Shown in pieces: positions 27,276-35,185 of a stretch of 64,000 nucleotides of DNA (its first letter is position 1; each line of letters starts with the position of its first letter). The notes beneath the pieces were generated by a model, which searched no databases, was not told the origin of the DNA, and saw nothing but the letters and a program-made list of their open reading frames with translations. Source of the stretch: Thermococcus thioreducens (GTDB taxonomy: Archaea > Methanobacteriota_B > Thermococci > Thermococcales > Thermococcaceae). A program made the translations under genes and the position numbers. The stretch covers positions 806,001 through 870,000 of the forward strand of contig NZ_CP015105.1 in the NCBI RefSeq assembly GCF_002214545.1. Direction: 5' to 3'.

Positions 27276-28126
27276 AGCCCCCTGAAGACGTCCTCCGCTT
27301 TTTCGAACTTTCCGTTCCTTATGTAGGACAGCGCGAGGTAGTACAGGCCGAGCCTGTAAACGTCCTCGGGCGTCGGGTAATCGAGCTCCGTTATCTTCCT
27401 AATCTTCTTCTCAAGGTCCTTAACCGCGTTGTTCACGGCCTCTTCGCTGTAGTTCAGGAGCTTCAATGCCTGGAGCATCGTCAGAACCTCAACGGTAAGC
27501 GAGTTCCCGCTTTCCTTTCCGTTATCCCCCTTCTTCCCCTGGACTGCCTTGGGACGCTCCACACTCCTTTTGGCTCCGGTGAAGTCTTCGAGGAACCTGA
27601 TGAGTTCCTTGTATGCGGGGTGCTTCATGACGGCCTTTTCGCTGGGGCTTGCCTGCATGATCTCCTTGAAACTCTCCTTGTCTGCAAACTTCTTCACGAT
27701 CTCGTAGGATTTTTTTAGTGCGTAGGCGATGTCCTCATCCGGTATGAGGATCTTGTATGCGTGGTAGAACTCGTCTCTCAGTGCCTCCGCAAGTTTTTCC
27801 ACGTTCTCCTCGTTCTCGAATAGTTCGTCCGGCTCCGGTATGACGTACGCATTCGGCTCCGGATCTGTTTTTATATGTCTTGCCGCTTCTTCGTCATTCA
27901 CGTCGCCGGGTATTGCGTGCACCTTCTTCTTCGCCACCTTCGTGAGCGCCCGCCCCGTCACGTGGTGCGGGTCCGGATCATCCACGAACCTGCCGAATAT
28001 GCCGGTTTCCCTGTGCTTATACGTGGCGGCGAACGTGGCAAGCCCGATCGTTGCCCTCAGCAGTTCCAGTTTCCTGTGGTAGTCCCATATCCTCCACGGC
28101 GGTATGTCTTCGCCCCCCTCGAGCAC
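27272..28126 (-). pseudogene. Paralogous pair B, C-terminal reading frame (284 aa from a GTG)
   Basis: The nominal GTG start at 28126 has no ribosome binding site. In the same frame coding-like sequence continues upstream to 28186 (WWEHAIREKTNGNEY, then RRVYLV). The last 75 residues match pair A closely (TMLQALKLLNYSEEAVNNA, YYLALSYIRNGKFEKAEDVF), ending in a TPR-like hairpin. The first 200 residues differ from pair A and contain DIPPWRIWDYHRKLELLRAT. Pair B is thus a divergent paralogue with a conserved tail, like a variable-front/constant-end family. Removing one AC, or adding two, at 28187-28194 would join it to the 28168-28389 frame. Function unknown. Confidence 0.65.
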
Positions 28127-28167
28127 GAGATATACGCGCCTGTACTCATTCCCATTCGTTTTTTCCC

Positions 28168-28389
28168 TTATTGCGTGTTCCCACCAGTGTGTGTTATGGC
28201 AGTAATTGCGTCGTTCGGTATGTCCAGGCCCCGGACGACCGCCGCTGCGATCCTATCGGTCATTCTTTCGTATTCTCTTTCCGGATCCCTCACCACCACG
28301 TACTCCGCTTCCCACTCCTTCACCGGCCCGAACAGCCCCTTCTTCTCCCTGATCTTTACCTTCCTCGGCTCCTTCTTCATCAGCAGCAT
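28168..28389 (-). pseudogene. Paralogous pair B, N-terminal reading frame (73 aa)
   Basis: The start at 28389 has GGTGG upstream; a second in-frame ATG lies three codons later. The protein (KKGLFGPVKEWEAEYVVVRD, then RMTDRIAAAVVRGLDI) is basic then acidic and resembles the front of pair A. It ends ITHTGGNTQ shortly after the AC tract (28187-28194), where the pair A frame also breaks. The downstream frame is offset by -1, whereas in pair A it is offset by +1. Both offsets disappear when the AC count is a multiple of three. Confidence 0.6.
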
Positions 28390-28408
28390 CGTCTTACCAC
28401 CGACCCCA

Positions 28409-28434
28409 CTGGGCCCGTAAATGTTTCGGCCCAG
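28409..28434. promoter_or_regulatory. Inverted repeat in the promoter of pair B
   Basis: CTGGGCC (28409-28415) and GGCCCAG (28428-28434) are seven-base arms around 12 bases. They lie just downstream of the TTTTATAC box (about 28437-28444) that should drive the 28389 gene. It is a candidate operator at the transcription start. Confidence 0.45.
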
Positions 28435-28464
28435 AAGTATAAAACCGTTTCTTCCTCAGGTTCC

Positions 28465-29823
28465 CTAAAAGTCCCTCAGGTCCCAAACCATCCAGCCGTC
28501 ATCCATCAGCTCTTCCTTACCCTCAAGGTGCTTTGCCACGAGACCATAGCCCTTCTCCCAGTCATCGAGACCGACAAGCCCGGCCTTCCGCTCCAGATCC
28601 TTCAAGATTTCCCGTGCTTCCCTCTCTTTCAGCTCTTTCCACTTCACTTCCACGAAGAGAACTTTTTTCTCCCTCTCATTCAGCGCCACAATGTCAATCT
28701 CCTCCCCTTTATGCCACCACCTTCCAATCCTCGTGAACCTGAAGGGTATCTTTCCGGCCCTGTTGAGCTCAACTAAGAACTGCCTTGCTATTTCCTCGAA
28801 AACGAAGCCAAGGTATTCATTAAACTTGGGCTTGATGTCCTCAACGACGTCAAACCCCATCTCGATCTCGCTTTTCCTCGGATAGACGAAGCGGAACCAG
28901 AAGTTGAAGAGCCTGTCGGTTATTTTGTAGATGCCCCTTCCCCGTCCCACGAGGGGCTTTTCCTCGCTTATGTATCCCATCCCCTCAAGGACGTTGAGGT
29001 ACTTGCCGAGCGAGTTAAGGTCAACCTTAGCTCTGTCGGCTATCTGGCCGAAGCGGTTGTAGCCGAGTGCTATCGCCCTCAGTATGGAGAAGTACCTCGA
29101 AACATCCCTCAGCTCCTGTTTAAGAAGGTATTTTGGCTCATCATAGTATTTCGCACCCTTCGACAGCAGAAGAACTCTTAGATTGTCCCAGAAGTCAAGC
29201 TCTGGATCGTAATCAGCCCAGTACTGTGGGACTCCTCCAAAGACGGAATAGACGTGGACGGCCTCCTCGGTGCTTAGGGGGTGGAACTTCCTTACGTTGA
29301 AAAAGTCCATTTCCTCAACTTTCCACGCCCCGGTTCTTCTTCCGTATATCGGTGACTTTGCTGAAAGAACGCCCTCCATGAACGAAACCAGCGAACCGCA
29401 GAGTATCAGCATTATCTTTGTATTGGAGAGATGCATATCCCAGTACTTCTGGAGGACGCTGAGAAAGTCCCTTTGGGCTTTCGCTATGTACTGAACCTCA
29501 TCTATTACCACTACAAGCCTTTCAGAGCTTTTTCCTGCGAGATAAGTGAAGAAAGCCCTCCAGTTCTGAAATGGATTCTCCATGAGGAACGGGTCTTTGA
29601 AATACTCGGCGAGCCTTTCGGAGAAGTCGTCGAGGATGGTCTCGCTCTCCTCGGCGAGCAGATAGACCCCATCAACTTCGGAAAGGAACTTCTGAAGGAT
29701 GTATGTTTTTCCTATCCTCCTCCGTCCGTAGAGGATTATCAGCTCGGGCCTTTCAGAACTGTATCTGCTCCTCAGGAACTCCAGCTCCGGCTCGCGGTCA
29801 ATAAACTTACTCACGAGTATCAT
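28465..29823 (-). CDS. Archaeal ATPase_2/DUF234 ATPase with nuclease-like C-terminus (ATPase 3 of island)
   Basis: A 452-residue protein starting with the family signature KFIDREPELEFLRSRY. Walker A is LYGRRRIGKTYIL near 35, Walker B is LVVVIDEVQYIAK near 105, and the sensor is LILCGSLVSFMEG near 138. A winged helix follows near 265 (GYNRFGQIADRAKVDLNSLGKYL). The C-terminal DUF234 domain ends with GEEIDIVALNEREKKVLFVEVKWK near 385, an Asp...Glu-x-Lys set typical of PD-(D/E)xK nucleases. Its start codon lies in the middle of an inverted repeat, and TATA at about 29845 implies a leaderless message. It is the upstream-most gene of the island on this strand. Role unknown; such families are discussed as mobile or conflict-related. 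Confidence 0.85.
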   Translation of the reverse strand: MILVSKFIDREPELEFLRSRYSSERPELIILYGRRRIGKTYILQKFLSEVDGVYLLAEESETILDDFSERLAEYFKDPFLMENPFQNWRAFFTYLAGKSSERLVVVIDEVQYIAKAQRDFLSVLQKYWDMHLSNTKIMLILCGSLVSFMEGVLSAKSPIYGRRTGAWKVEEMDFFNVRKFHPLSTEEAVHVYSVFGGVPQYWADYDPELDFWDNLRVLLLSKGAKYYDEPKYLLKQELRDVSRYFSILRAIALGYNRFGQIADRAKVDLNSLGKYLNVLEGMGYISEEKPLVGRGRGIYKITDRLFNFWFRFVYPRKSEIEMGFDVVEDIKPKFNEYLGFVFEEIARQFLVELNRAGKIPFRFTRIGRWWHKGEEIDIVALNEREKKVLFVEVKWKELKEREAREILKDLERKAGLVGLDDWEKGYGLVAKHLEGKEELMDDGWMVWDLRDF

Positions 29824-29839
29824 ACTTTAGAGTAAGTTT
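29803..29839. promoter_or_regulatory. Inverted repeat centred on the start codon of ATPase 3
   Basis: AAACTTACTC (29803-29812) and GAGTAAGTTT (29830-29839) are perfect ten-base arms around 17 bases, with the ATG (29823-29821) in the middle. The TATA box (CTTATAAAC, about 29844-29852) places the transcription start at the same point. It could be a repressor site at the start of transcription or, in leaderless RNA, a hairpin only if transcription starts further upstream. Confidence 0.65.
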
Positions 29840-29893
29840 CTTTGTTTATAAGGGTTTCTTTGCTGAACTTCAAAACGGGAAAATAGAATAGAA

Positions 29894-30841
29894 TCAGACC
29901 TTTATCCCGCCCATGACGAGGGCCATCACTGCCTTCTGGGCGTGGAGCCTGTTCTCCGCTTCATCGAAGACGACGCTGTTCGGGGAGTCAACGACGTCGT
30001 CCGTAACTTCTTCACCGCGGTGGGCCGGGAGGCAGTGCATGAAGATGTAGTCCGGCTTGGCGTGCTTGACTAGTTCCTTGTTCACCTGGAACGGCTGGAA
30101 TATCTTCCTCCTCTCCTCGGCCTCGGCCTCCTGACCCATTGACGCCCAGACGTCGGTGTAGATGACGTCCGCACCTTTAACTGCCTGAACCGGGTCGTGG
30201 AGGAGCTCGAAGCTGCCACCGCTCTCGGCCGCGTTCTGCTCGGCCCACTTGATTACGCGCTTATCCGGCTCGTAGCCCTCTGGAGTTGCAACGACGACGT
30301 TGGCACCGAGCTTAGTCCCGGCTATCATGAGTGAGTGTGCCACGTTGTTGCCGTCGCCGACGTAGACGACCTTAAGTCCCTGAATCCTGCCCTTCTTCTC
30401 AAGTATGGTCTGGTAGTCCGCTAAAGCCTGGCACGGGTGCGAGAAGTCGCTCAGACCGTTGATGACCGGAACGTCGGCGTACTTGGCGAGGTCAACAACG
30501 TCCTGGTGGTCGAAAACACGGGCCATTATCCCGTCGACGTACCTGCTGAGGACGCGGGCGGTATCGGCTATCGTCTCGCCGCGCCTGAGCTGAAGATCGT
30601 TCGCGTTGAGGTAGAGGCCGTAGCCGCCGAGCTGGTAGATGCCGACCTCGAAGGAAATCCTCGTCCTGGTTGAGGGCTTCTGGAATATCATTGCCAGCGT
30701 CTTCCCCTCAAGGACGCGGTGCGGCTTTCCTATCTTGTTCCATATCTTCATCATTTCGGCGGTTTTGAGAATAGTTTCAATCTCCTCCCTCGTGAAGTCC
30801 TGAAGGCAGAGAACGTCCCTTCCAGCAAGGCTAACCACCAT
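29894..30841 (-). CDS. argF: Ornithine carbamoyltransferase
   Basis: A 315-residue enzyme of arginine synthesis that joins carbamoyl phosphate and ornithine to citrulline. The carbamoyl-phosphate loop is KPSTRTRISFE near 53, HPCQALADYQTI lies near 135, and HCLPAHRGEEVTDDV near 270 holds the ornithine-site Cys. It matches the P. furiosus enzyme almost throughout as I recall it. The start at 30841 (MVVSLAGRDVL) has GGTGAT before it; a GTG nine bases upstream is an alternative. It is a single gene next to the ATPase island, with normal codon use. Confidence 0.97.
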   Translation of the reverse strand: MVVSLAGRDVLCLQDFTREEIETILKTAEMMKIWNKIGKPHRVLEGKTLAMIFQKPSTRTRISFEVGIYQLGGYGLYLNANDLQLRRGETIADTARVLSRYVDGIMARVFDHQDVVDLAKYADVPVINGLSDFSHPCQALADYQTILEKKGRIQGLKVVYVGDGNNVAHSLMIAGTKLGANVVVATPEGYEPDKRVIKWAEQNAAESGGSFELLHDPVQAVKGADVIYTDVWASMGQEAEAEERRKIFQPFQVNKELVKHAKPDYIFMHCLPAHRGEEVTDDVVDSPNSVVFDEAENRLHAQKAVMALVMGGIKV

Positions 30842-31075
30842 GTGCATCACCGTTTAATGCTGGCGCTCCCTTTTAATAACCCTTTCGTCGGAAAAAATCG
30901 TGGCTAACTGAAATCTTTTGAGCATTACCGAGCACCGACTTTCCAAATGTAATGTGCATCGCTGTTCTTTTTGTTCCCCCAATGCATTTCGGATGGAAAA
31001 TGGGCGGCGGTTTTACAGTTTTGAGTAGAAACTCTTTTATAAAAAAATCCCCTAATAAATGTCGAGGTGATTGGC

Positions 31076-31600
31076 GTGGCGGATTTGAGGAATGCAAAGC
31101 TGATGGGCGGCATCGGTGCCATCCTGACGTTTGTCGGACTGGGCTTCGTGGGCTTTATCCTGAAGCTCCTTGCCGTTAAGAACATCGCAGAAGCCACCGG
31201 AAGGGAGGAGATATTCAGCAAGTACCTCTGGGCTGCGATACTTGGAATTCTGGCCAGCCTCGTTTTCGTGGCGAGCTGGTGGGGGGCAATAATGGGAATG
31301 GCCGCGCATGGGGCGCCCGAGTTTGGCCTCGGCATGATGGGAGTTGGCGGCCTGCTCGCGGCGGTGCTTATGATAGTCGGGGCCTGGTTCATGAAACAGA
31401 GCTACGACATGATTTCGGAGGAGACAGGGGTTGGAGCCTTCCACACGGCGGCGCTGCTTTACATCGTCGGTGCCATCCTGATGATAGTCCTGATAGGTGG
31501 GCTGCTCGTGTTGATAGCGGCAATCCTGGAGATAATAGCTTTCTTCTCCCTCCCAGATGAGATTGAGAAGCCCGGAGAAGAGCTCCCTCCAGTCGCGTGA
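31076..31600 (+). CDS. DUF996-family membrane protein
   Basis: A 174-residue protein with four to five transmembrane helices: GGIGAILTFVGLGFVGFIL near 10-30, YLWAAILGILASLVFVASWW near 52-72, GMMGVGGLLAAVLMIVGAWF, and LLYIVGAILMIVLIGGLLVLIAAILEIIAFF near 125-160. The pattern and the opening ADLRNAKLMGGIG fit DUF996, a Thermococcales-rich family of unknown function. GAGGTGA before the GTG at 31076 fixes the start; TTTATAAA at about 31036 is the promoter. Confidence 0.8.
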   Translation: MADLRNAKLMGGIGAILTFVGLGFVGFILKLLAVKNIAEATGREEIFSKYLWAAILGILASLVFVASWWGAIMGMAAHGAPEFGLGMMGVGGLLAAVLMIVGAWFMKQSYDMISEETGVGAFHTAALLYIVGAILMIVLIGGLLVLIAAILEIIAFFSLPDEIEKPGEELPPVA

Positions 31601-31624
31601 ACTTCCTTTGCCCGTATTTTGAAA

Positions 31625-31709
31625 TTTTTATATCCCAACCCAGGGTAAGGAGGGCGCCCCTTCGGGTAAACCTAATAAACCTGGCCCTCTTCTATTCTCG
31701 GTGGCGCAA
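31625..31709 (+). promoter_or_regulatory. thyX promoter and possibly structured leader
   Basis: TTTTTATAT at 31625-31633 is the TATA box. The transcript should begin near 31655 and run about 55 bases to the start codon. The leader is GC-rich and can fold: GAGGGC (about 31650) pairs with GCCCTC (about 31684), with an inner CCC-CTTC-GGG hairpin and a repeated AAACCT. It may be only a stable leader; no known riboswitch is recognised. Confidence 0.35.
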
Positions 31710-32459
31710 ATGAGCGGTGGAATCAAGGTTACCCTTGTCAATTATACGAAAAAACCCCTTGAAACCGTCACGTGGTCAGCGCTCATAAGCTACTGGGACG
31801 AGTGGGAGAGCGAGGCCTTCGGGCGGATTACCGAGAAGGACGTCGAGATGCACCTGCCGAAGGTTTTGGGCTACGGCCACGAGTCAATCCTTGAGCACGC
31901 GGTTCTGACGTTTGCCCTCGAGGGATGTTCTCGGGTCTGTTCGCATCAACTTGTCCGCCACAGGATAGCCAGCTACACCCAGCAGAGCCAGCGCTACATC
32001 AAGCTCAACGCTGACGACGTTGAGGAGACCTTCGTGATTCCTGAAACTGTGAAGCAGAGGCCAGAACTCTACGAGAAATGGAAGCGCCTCATGAGAGAAG
32101 CTATAGAGCTCTACGAGGAGAGCTACAAGGCAGGCCTCCACCAGGAGGACGCGCGCTTCATTCTTCCCCAAGCGGTTAGAACTAAAATCGTTGTTACCAT
32201 GAACCTCCGCGAGCTCAAGCACTTCTTCGGCCTGAGAACCTGTGAAAGGGCCCAGTGGGAGATAAGAGAGGTTGCATGGAAGATGCTGGAAGAGATTGCG
32301 AAGAATGATGACCTGAGGCCGATTATCAAGTGGGCAAAGCTCGGACCCAGATGCGTCCAGCTGGGCTACTGTCCTGAGGGCGAACTCATGCCACCTGGCT
32401 GCTGGAGGAGGACAAGGGAGAGGTGGAAAGCCCTGACGGGTTCCAAACCAACGGTTTAA
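31710..32459 (+). CDS. thyX: Flavin-dependent thymidylate synthase
   Basis: A 249-residue ThyX. The family signature RHRxxSxxxxSxRY appears as RHRIASYTQQSQRY near residue 84, and further FAD/dUMP-binding parts are LPQAVRTKIVVTMNLRELKHF near 155 and the C-terminal PGCWRRTRERW. The enzyme methylates dUMP to dTMP using methylene-tetrahydrofolate (or an archaeal analogue) and reduced FAD. The start at 31710 is chosen with CGGTGG upstream; an in-frame GTG at 31701 is possible. It stands alone. Confidence 0.95.
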   Translation: MSGGIKVTLVNYTKKPLETVTWSALISYWDEWESEAFGRITEKDVEMHLPKVLGYGHESILEHAVLTFALEGCSRVCSHQLVRHRIASYTQQSQRYIKLNADDVEETFVIPETVKQRPELYEKWKRLMREAIELYEESYKAGLHQEDARFILPQAVRTKIVVTMNLRELKHFFGLRTCERAQWEIREVAWKMLEEIAKNDDLRPIIKWAKLGPRCVQLGYCPEGELMPPGCWRRTRERWKALTGSKPTV

Positions 32460-32505
32460 GAAAACCTTTTTATTGGCTTTTCTCAGGAGTTCCCGGTGAG
32501 TAATC

Positions 32506-33201
32506 ATGAAAATCAAGAGTTATGAGGTGGAACTGCCCCATTCATGGGACAGTCTTCAGGTAGTCATCAGCGAACCCGAAAAGACCCTTCCGTTCTTCCC
32601 GTACTTCGAGAGCCTTCACGGTGATACTGTTAGATTCAAAGTCCCCCGGTTCATCTTTGACTTCGGTTACGAGTTCAAGCTTGCCCTTGGCTTCATGAAG
32701 AACGGTGCCGTCTATACCTTTACCGGAGAGAAGGGTGTGCTGACCGTTACGTTTGAGATGCAGGGGAAAGGACTTAAAGTTACCGCCAGCTGGTCTGGAT
32801 TCGGCGAACTCCTGATGGGCAAGCCGCTTGAAATCTTCGCCAGGGGGATAGCGGAAGCGATAAGGGACTTCTGCAGTGCCCAGGCGACCTGCCCGGTGCT
32901 GGAGCTGGAATCTGAGGAAGGTGTGGTCCACCATGTGAGCCCCGAAAGCGCCCCCGCGCTCATCAAGAGGATCGTCTGGGAGCTCAGAGGGGAAGACTTC
33001 GTCCTTGAGGGTATTTCTGAGAAGGGGGTTAAACTCTCTGCAACCGTTAGAAATGGGAGGCTCGTTAGGCTCACTGTGAGGGATCCGCTTAATAAAGAGA
33101 CTGTGGTCGAGGCCGACCTCCCTGTGCTGGAGGTAACCCCGGAGCTCTTTGAAGGCCTCCCCCTGGACGGGGCGTTTAAGATAAAGGTTAGAAAAATTTA
33201 G
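32506..33201 (+). CDS. Conserved hypothetical protein, possibly SRPBCC-like (231 aa)
   Basis: A soluble 231-residue protein. The first 120 residues alternate strands and turns (SLHGDTVRFKVPRF, YTFTGEKGVLTVTFEMQGKGLKVTASW) and end in a long helix (PLEIFARGIAEAIRDFC), which resembles the helix-grip SRPBCC fold. The C-terminal 80 residues are a second beta-rich part. There is no signal peptide. GGTGAGTAATC precedes the ATG. It overlaps the convergent HIT gene by four bases. The fold assignment is a guess from pattern; function unknown. Confidence 0.7.
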   Translation: MKIKSYEVELPHSWDSLQVVISEPEKTLPFFPYFESLHGDTVRFKVPRFIFDFGYEFKLALGFMKNGAVYTFTGEKGVLTVTFEMQGKGLKVTASWSGFGELLMGKPLEIFARGIAEAIRDFCSAQATCPVLELESEEGVVHHVSPESAPALIKRIVWELRGEDFVLEGISEKGVKLSATVRNGRLVRLTVRDPLNKETVVEADLPVLEVTPELFEGLPLDGAFKIKVRKI

Positions 33202-33707
33202 GCCTTCTCTTCCGCTTTTTCACCAATTATCTCATCTATTGCCGCCTTGAGTTCCTCGTAGGCCTCCTCAAGCGACTCTGGAATGACTTTCGTGTCCGCT
33301 ATCACCGGCATGAAGTTGGTATCGCCGTTCCACCTCGGCACTATGTGGAGGTGCACGTGGTCGTCTATCCCTGCCCCGGCGACACGGCCGAGGTTCACGC
33401 CCATGTTGAAGCCGTGGGGGTTCATGGTCTTTTTCAGGGCCTTTATCATGAGCTGGGAGAGCTTCATGATCTCAAGGAGCTCCTCGTCGGTGAGGTCTTC
33501 CCACCTCCCGACGTGCCGGTAGGGTGCTATCATGACGTGGCCCGGGTTGTAGGGGTAGTTGTTCATGATGACAAAAGCGTGCTTCCCCCGGTAGAGGATG
33601 AGCCTCTCCCTATCGCGGTTCTCCTTAGGGAAGTCGCAGAATATGCAGCCGTCGTGCTTCGGTGAGCGTATGTACTCAATGCGCCACGGTGCCCACATTA
33701 TCTTCAT
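33198..33707 (-). CDS. HIT-family nucleotide hydrolase/phosphorylase
   Basis: A 169-residue histidine-triad protein. The triad is DHVHLHIVPRW near residue 117, with the zinc-type CIFCDFPKE near 21 and YNPGHVMIAPYRHVGRWEDL near 52. The central catalytic His of HVHLH is present. The length and CxxC are like the Ap4A phosphorylase/AMP-hydrolase branch (galT-like "HIT with W-A-P-W-R start"). The physiological substrate is not readable. It is divergent from apgM, with TATA boxes for both in the 119-base gap. Confidence 0.92.
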   Translation of the reverse strand: MKIMWAPWRIEYIRSPKHDGCIFCDFPKENRDRERLILYRGKHAFVIMNNYPYNPGHVMIAPYRHVGRWEDLTDEELLEIMKLSQLMIKALKKTMNPHGFNMGVNLGRVAGAGIDDHVHLHIVPRWNGDTNFMPVIADTKVIPESLEEAYEELKAAIDEIIGEKAEEKA

Positions 33708-33826
33708 TCCCTCACCCCCAGTGGGAGAAAGAAGGAGGGGTTAAAAGCTTTTTTGAAGAGAGAACCATCCAAATCCGGCCAACAAAGCTTTTAACTCCAC
33801 CACACTACTCACTCCAGGTGATAGGT

Positions 33827-35062
33827 ATGAAGCAGAGAAAGGGACTTCTCATAATCCTCGACGGCCTCGGCGACAGGCCGATAAAAGAACTCGGCGGAAA
33901 AACCCCACTTGAGTACGCGGACACACCCAATATGGACGGTCTTGCAAAGTTCGGAATCCTCGGCCAGCAGGACCCAATAAAGCCCGGACAGCCGGCTGGT
34001 AGCGACACAGCCCACCTCAGCATCTTCGGCTACGATCCCTACAAGGTCTACCGCGGAAGGGGCTTCCTTGAGGCCCTCGGAGTTGGCCTCGACCTGAGCG
34101 AGGACGACCTGGCCTTCCGCGTCAACTTCGCGACCATCGAAAACGGCATCATAACTGACAGGCGCGCCGGAAGGATAAGCACCGAAGAAGCCCACGAGCT
34201 GGCAAAAGCTATTCAGGAGAACGTTAAGCTTCCGGTCGAGTTCATCTTTGTAGGGGCCACAGGCCACAGAGCCGTTCTCGTTCTCAAGGGCATGGCCGCA
34301 GGCTATAAAGTCGGCGAGAACGACCCCCACGAGGCCGGGAAACCTCCCCATGAGTTCACTTGGGAGGACGATGAAAGCAAGAAGGTCGCCGAGATACTCA
34401 ACGACTTCGTCAGGCAGGCCCACGAGGTTCTTGACAAGCACCCAATCAACGAGAAGAGGAGAAAGGAGGGCAAGCCCATCGCCAACTACCTGCTCATCCG
34501 CGGTGCCGGAACCTACCCTGGAATCCCAATGAAGTTCACCGAGCAGTGGAAGGTGAAGGCAGCGGCAGTCGTCGCTGTCTCCCTCGTCAAGGGCGTCGCC
34601 AGGGCGATAGGATTCGACGTTTACACGCCGGAAGGAGCCACCGGTGAGTACAACACCGACGAGATGGCCAAGGCAAGGAAAGTAGTCGAGCTTCTGAAGG
34701 ACTACGACTTCGTCTTCCTGCACTTCAAGCCCACCGATGCCGCCGGCCATGACAACAACCCGAGGCTCAAGGCCGAGATGATAGAGAAGGCCGACAGGAT
34801 GATAGGTTACATAGTCAACAACATCAACCTGGAGGACGTTGTTATAGCCATAACCGGCGACCACAGCACACCATGCGAGGTCATGAACCACAGCGGTGAC
34901 CCGGTGCCTGTTCTCATAGCCGGCGGTGGTGTCAGGGCTGATTATACGGAGAGCTTCGGCGAGCGCGAGTGCATGCGCGGCGGCCTCGGCAGGATTAAGG
35001 GCCACGACATCGTGCACATAATGATGGATCTCATGAACAGGAGCGAGAAGTTCGGGGCCTAG
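33827..35062 (+). CDS. apgM: 2,3-bisphosphoglycerate-independent phosphoglycerate mutase, archaeal type
   Basis: A 411-residue glycolytic enzyme of the alkaline phosphatase superfamily. The metal-binding ends are visible: LIILDGLGDR near residue 8, GSDTAHLSIFGY near 57 (nucleophile Ser/Thr region), HFKPTDAAGHDNNP near 300 and ITGDHSTPCEVMNHSGDPVP near 345. It interconverts 3- and 2-phosphoglycerate. AGGTGATA precedes the ATG at 33827; the longer upstream open frame has no such signal. The long open frame on the opposite strand is a shadow. Confidence 0.96.
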   Translation: MKQRKGLLIILDGLGDRPIKELGGKTPLEYADTPNMDGLAKFGILGQQDPIKPGQPAGSDTAHLSIFGYDPYKVYRGRGFLEALGVGLDLSEDDLAFRVNFATIENGIITDRRAGRISTEEAHELAKAIQENVKLPVEFIFVGATGHRAVLVLKGMAAGYKVGENDPHEAGKPPHEFTWEDDESKKVAEILNDFVRQAHEVLDKHPINEKRRKEGKPIANYLLIRGAGTYPGIPMKFTEQWKVKAAAVVAVSLVKGVARAIGFDVYTPEGATGEYNTDEMAKARKVVELLKDYDFVFLHFKPTDAAGHDNNPRLKAEMIEKADRMIGYIVNNINLEDVVIAITGDHSTPCEVMNHSGDPVPVLIAGGGVRADYTESFGERECMRGGLGRIKGHDIVHIMMDLMNRSEKFGA

Positions 35063-35185
35063 CCCCATAATCTTTTCTTGTATGGGCTTAACCCGGCGCT
35101 ACAGACACCCGCGTTTGGTCTGCCATCTTAGCGTTTAGACGTAAACTTTAATTAGTTCGAAACCCAATCCCATCAGGTGTGCCCA

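Noticed and set aside
33809-35068. Long open frame antisense to apgM
   Set aside because: It mirrors the codon positions of a clearly conserved enzyme and has no promoter, ribosome binding site or known domain.
35133-35146. Small inverted repeat before the aldo/keto reductase gene
   Set aside because: Arms are only five bases around four, so chance is a sufficient explanation.
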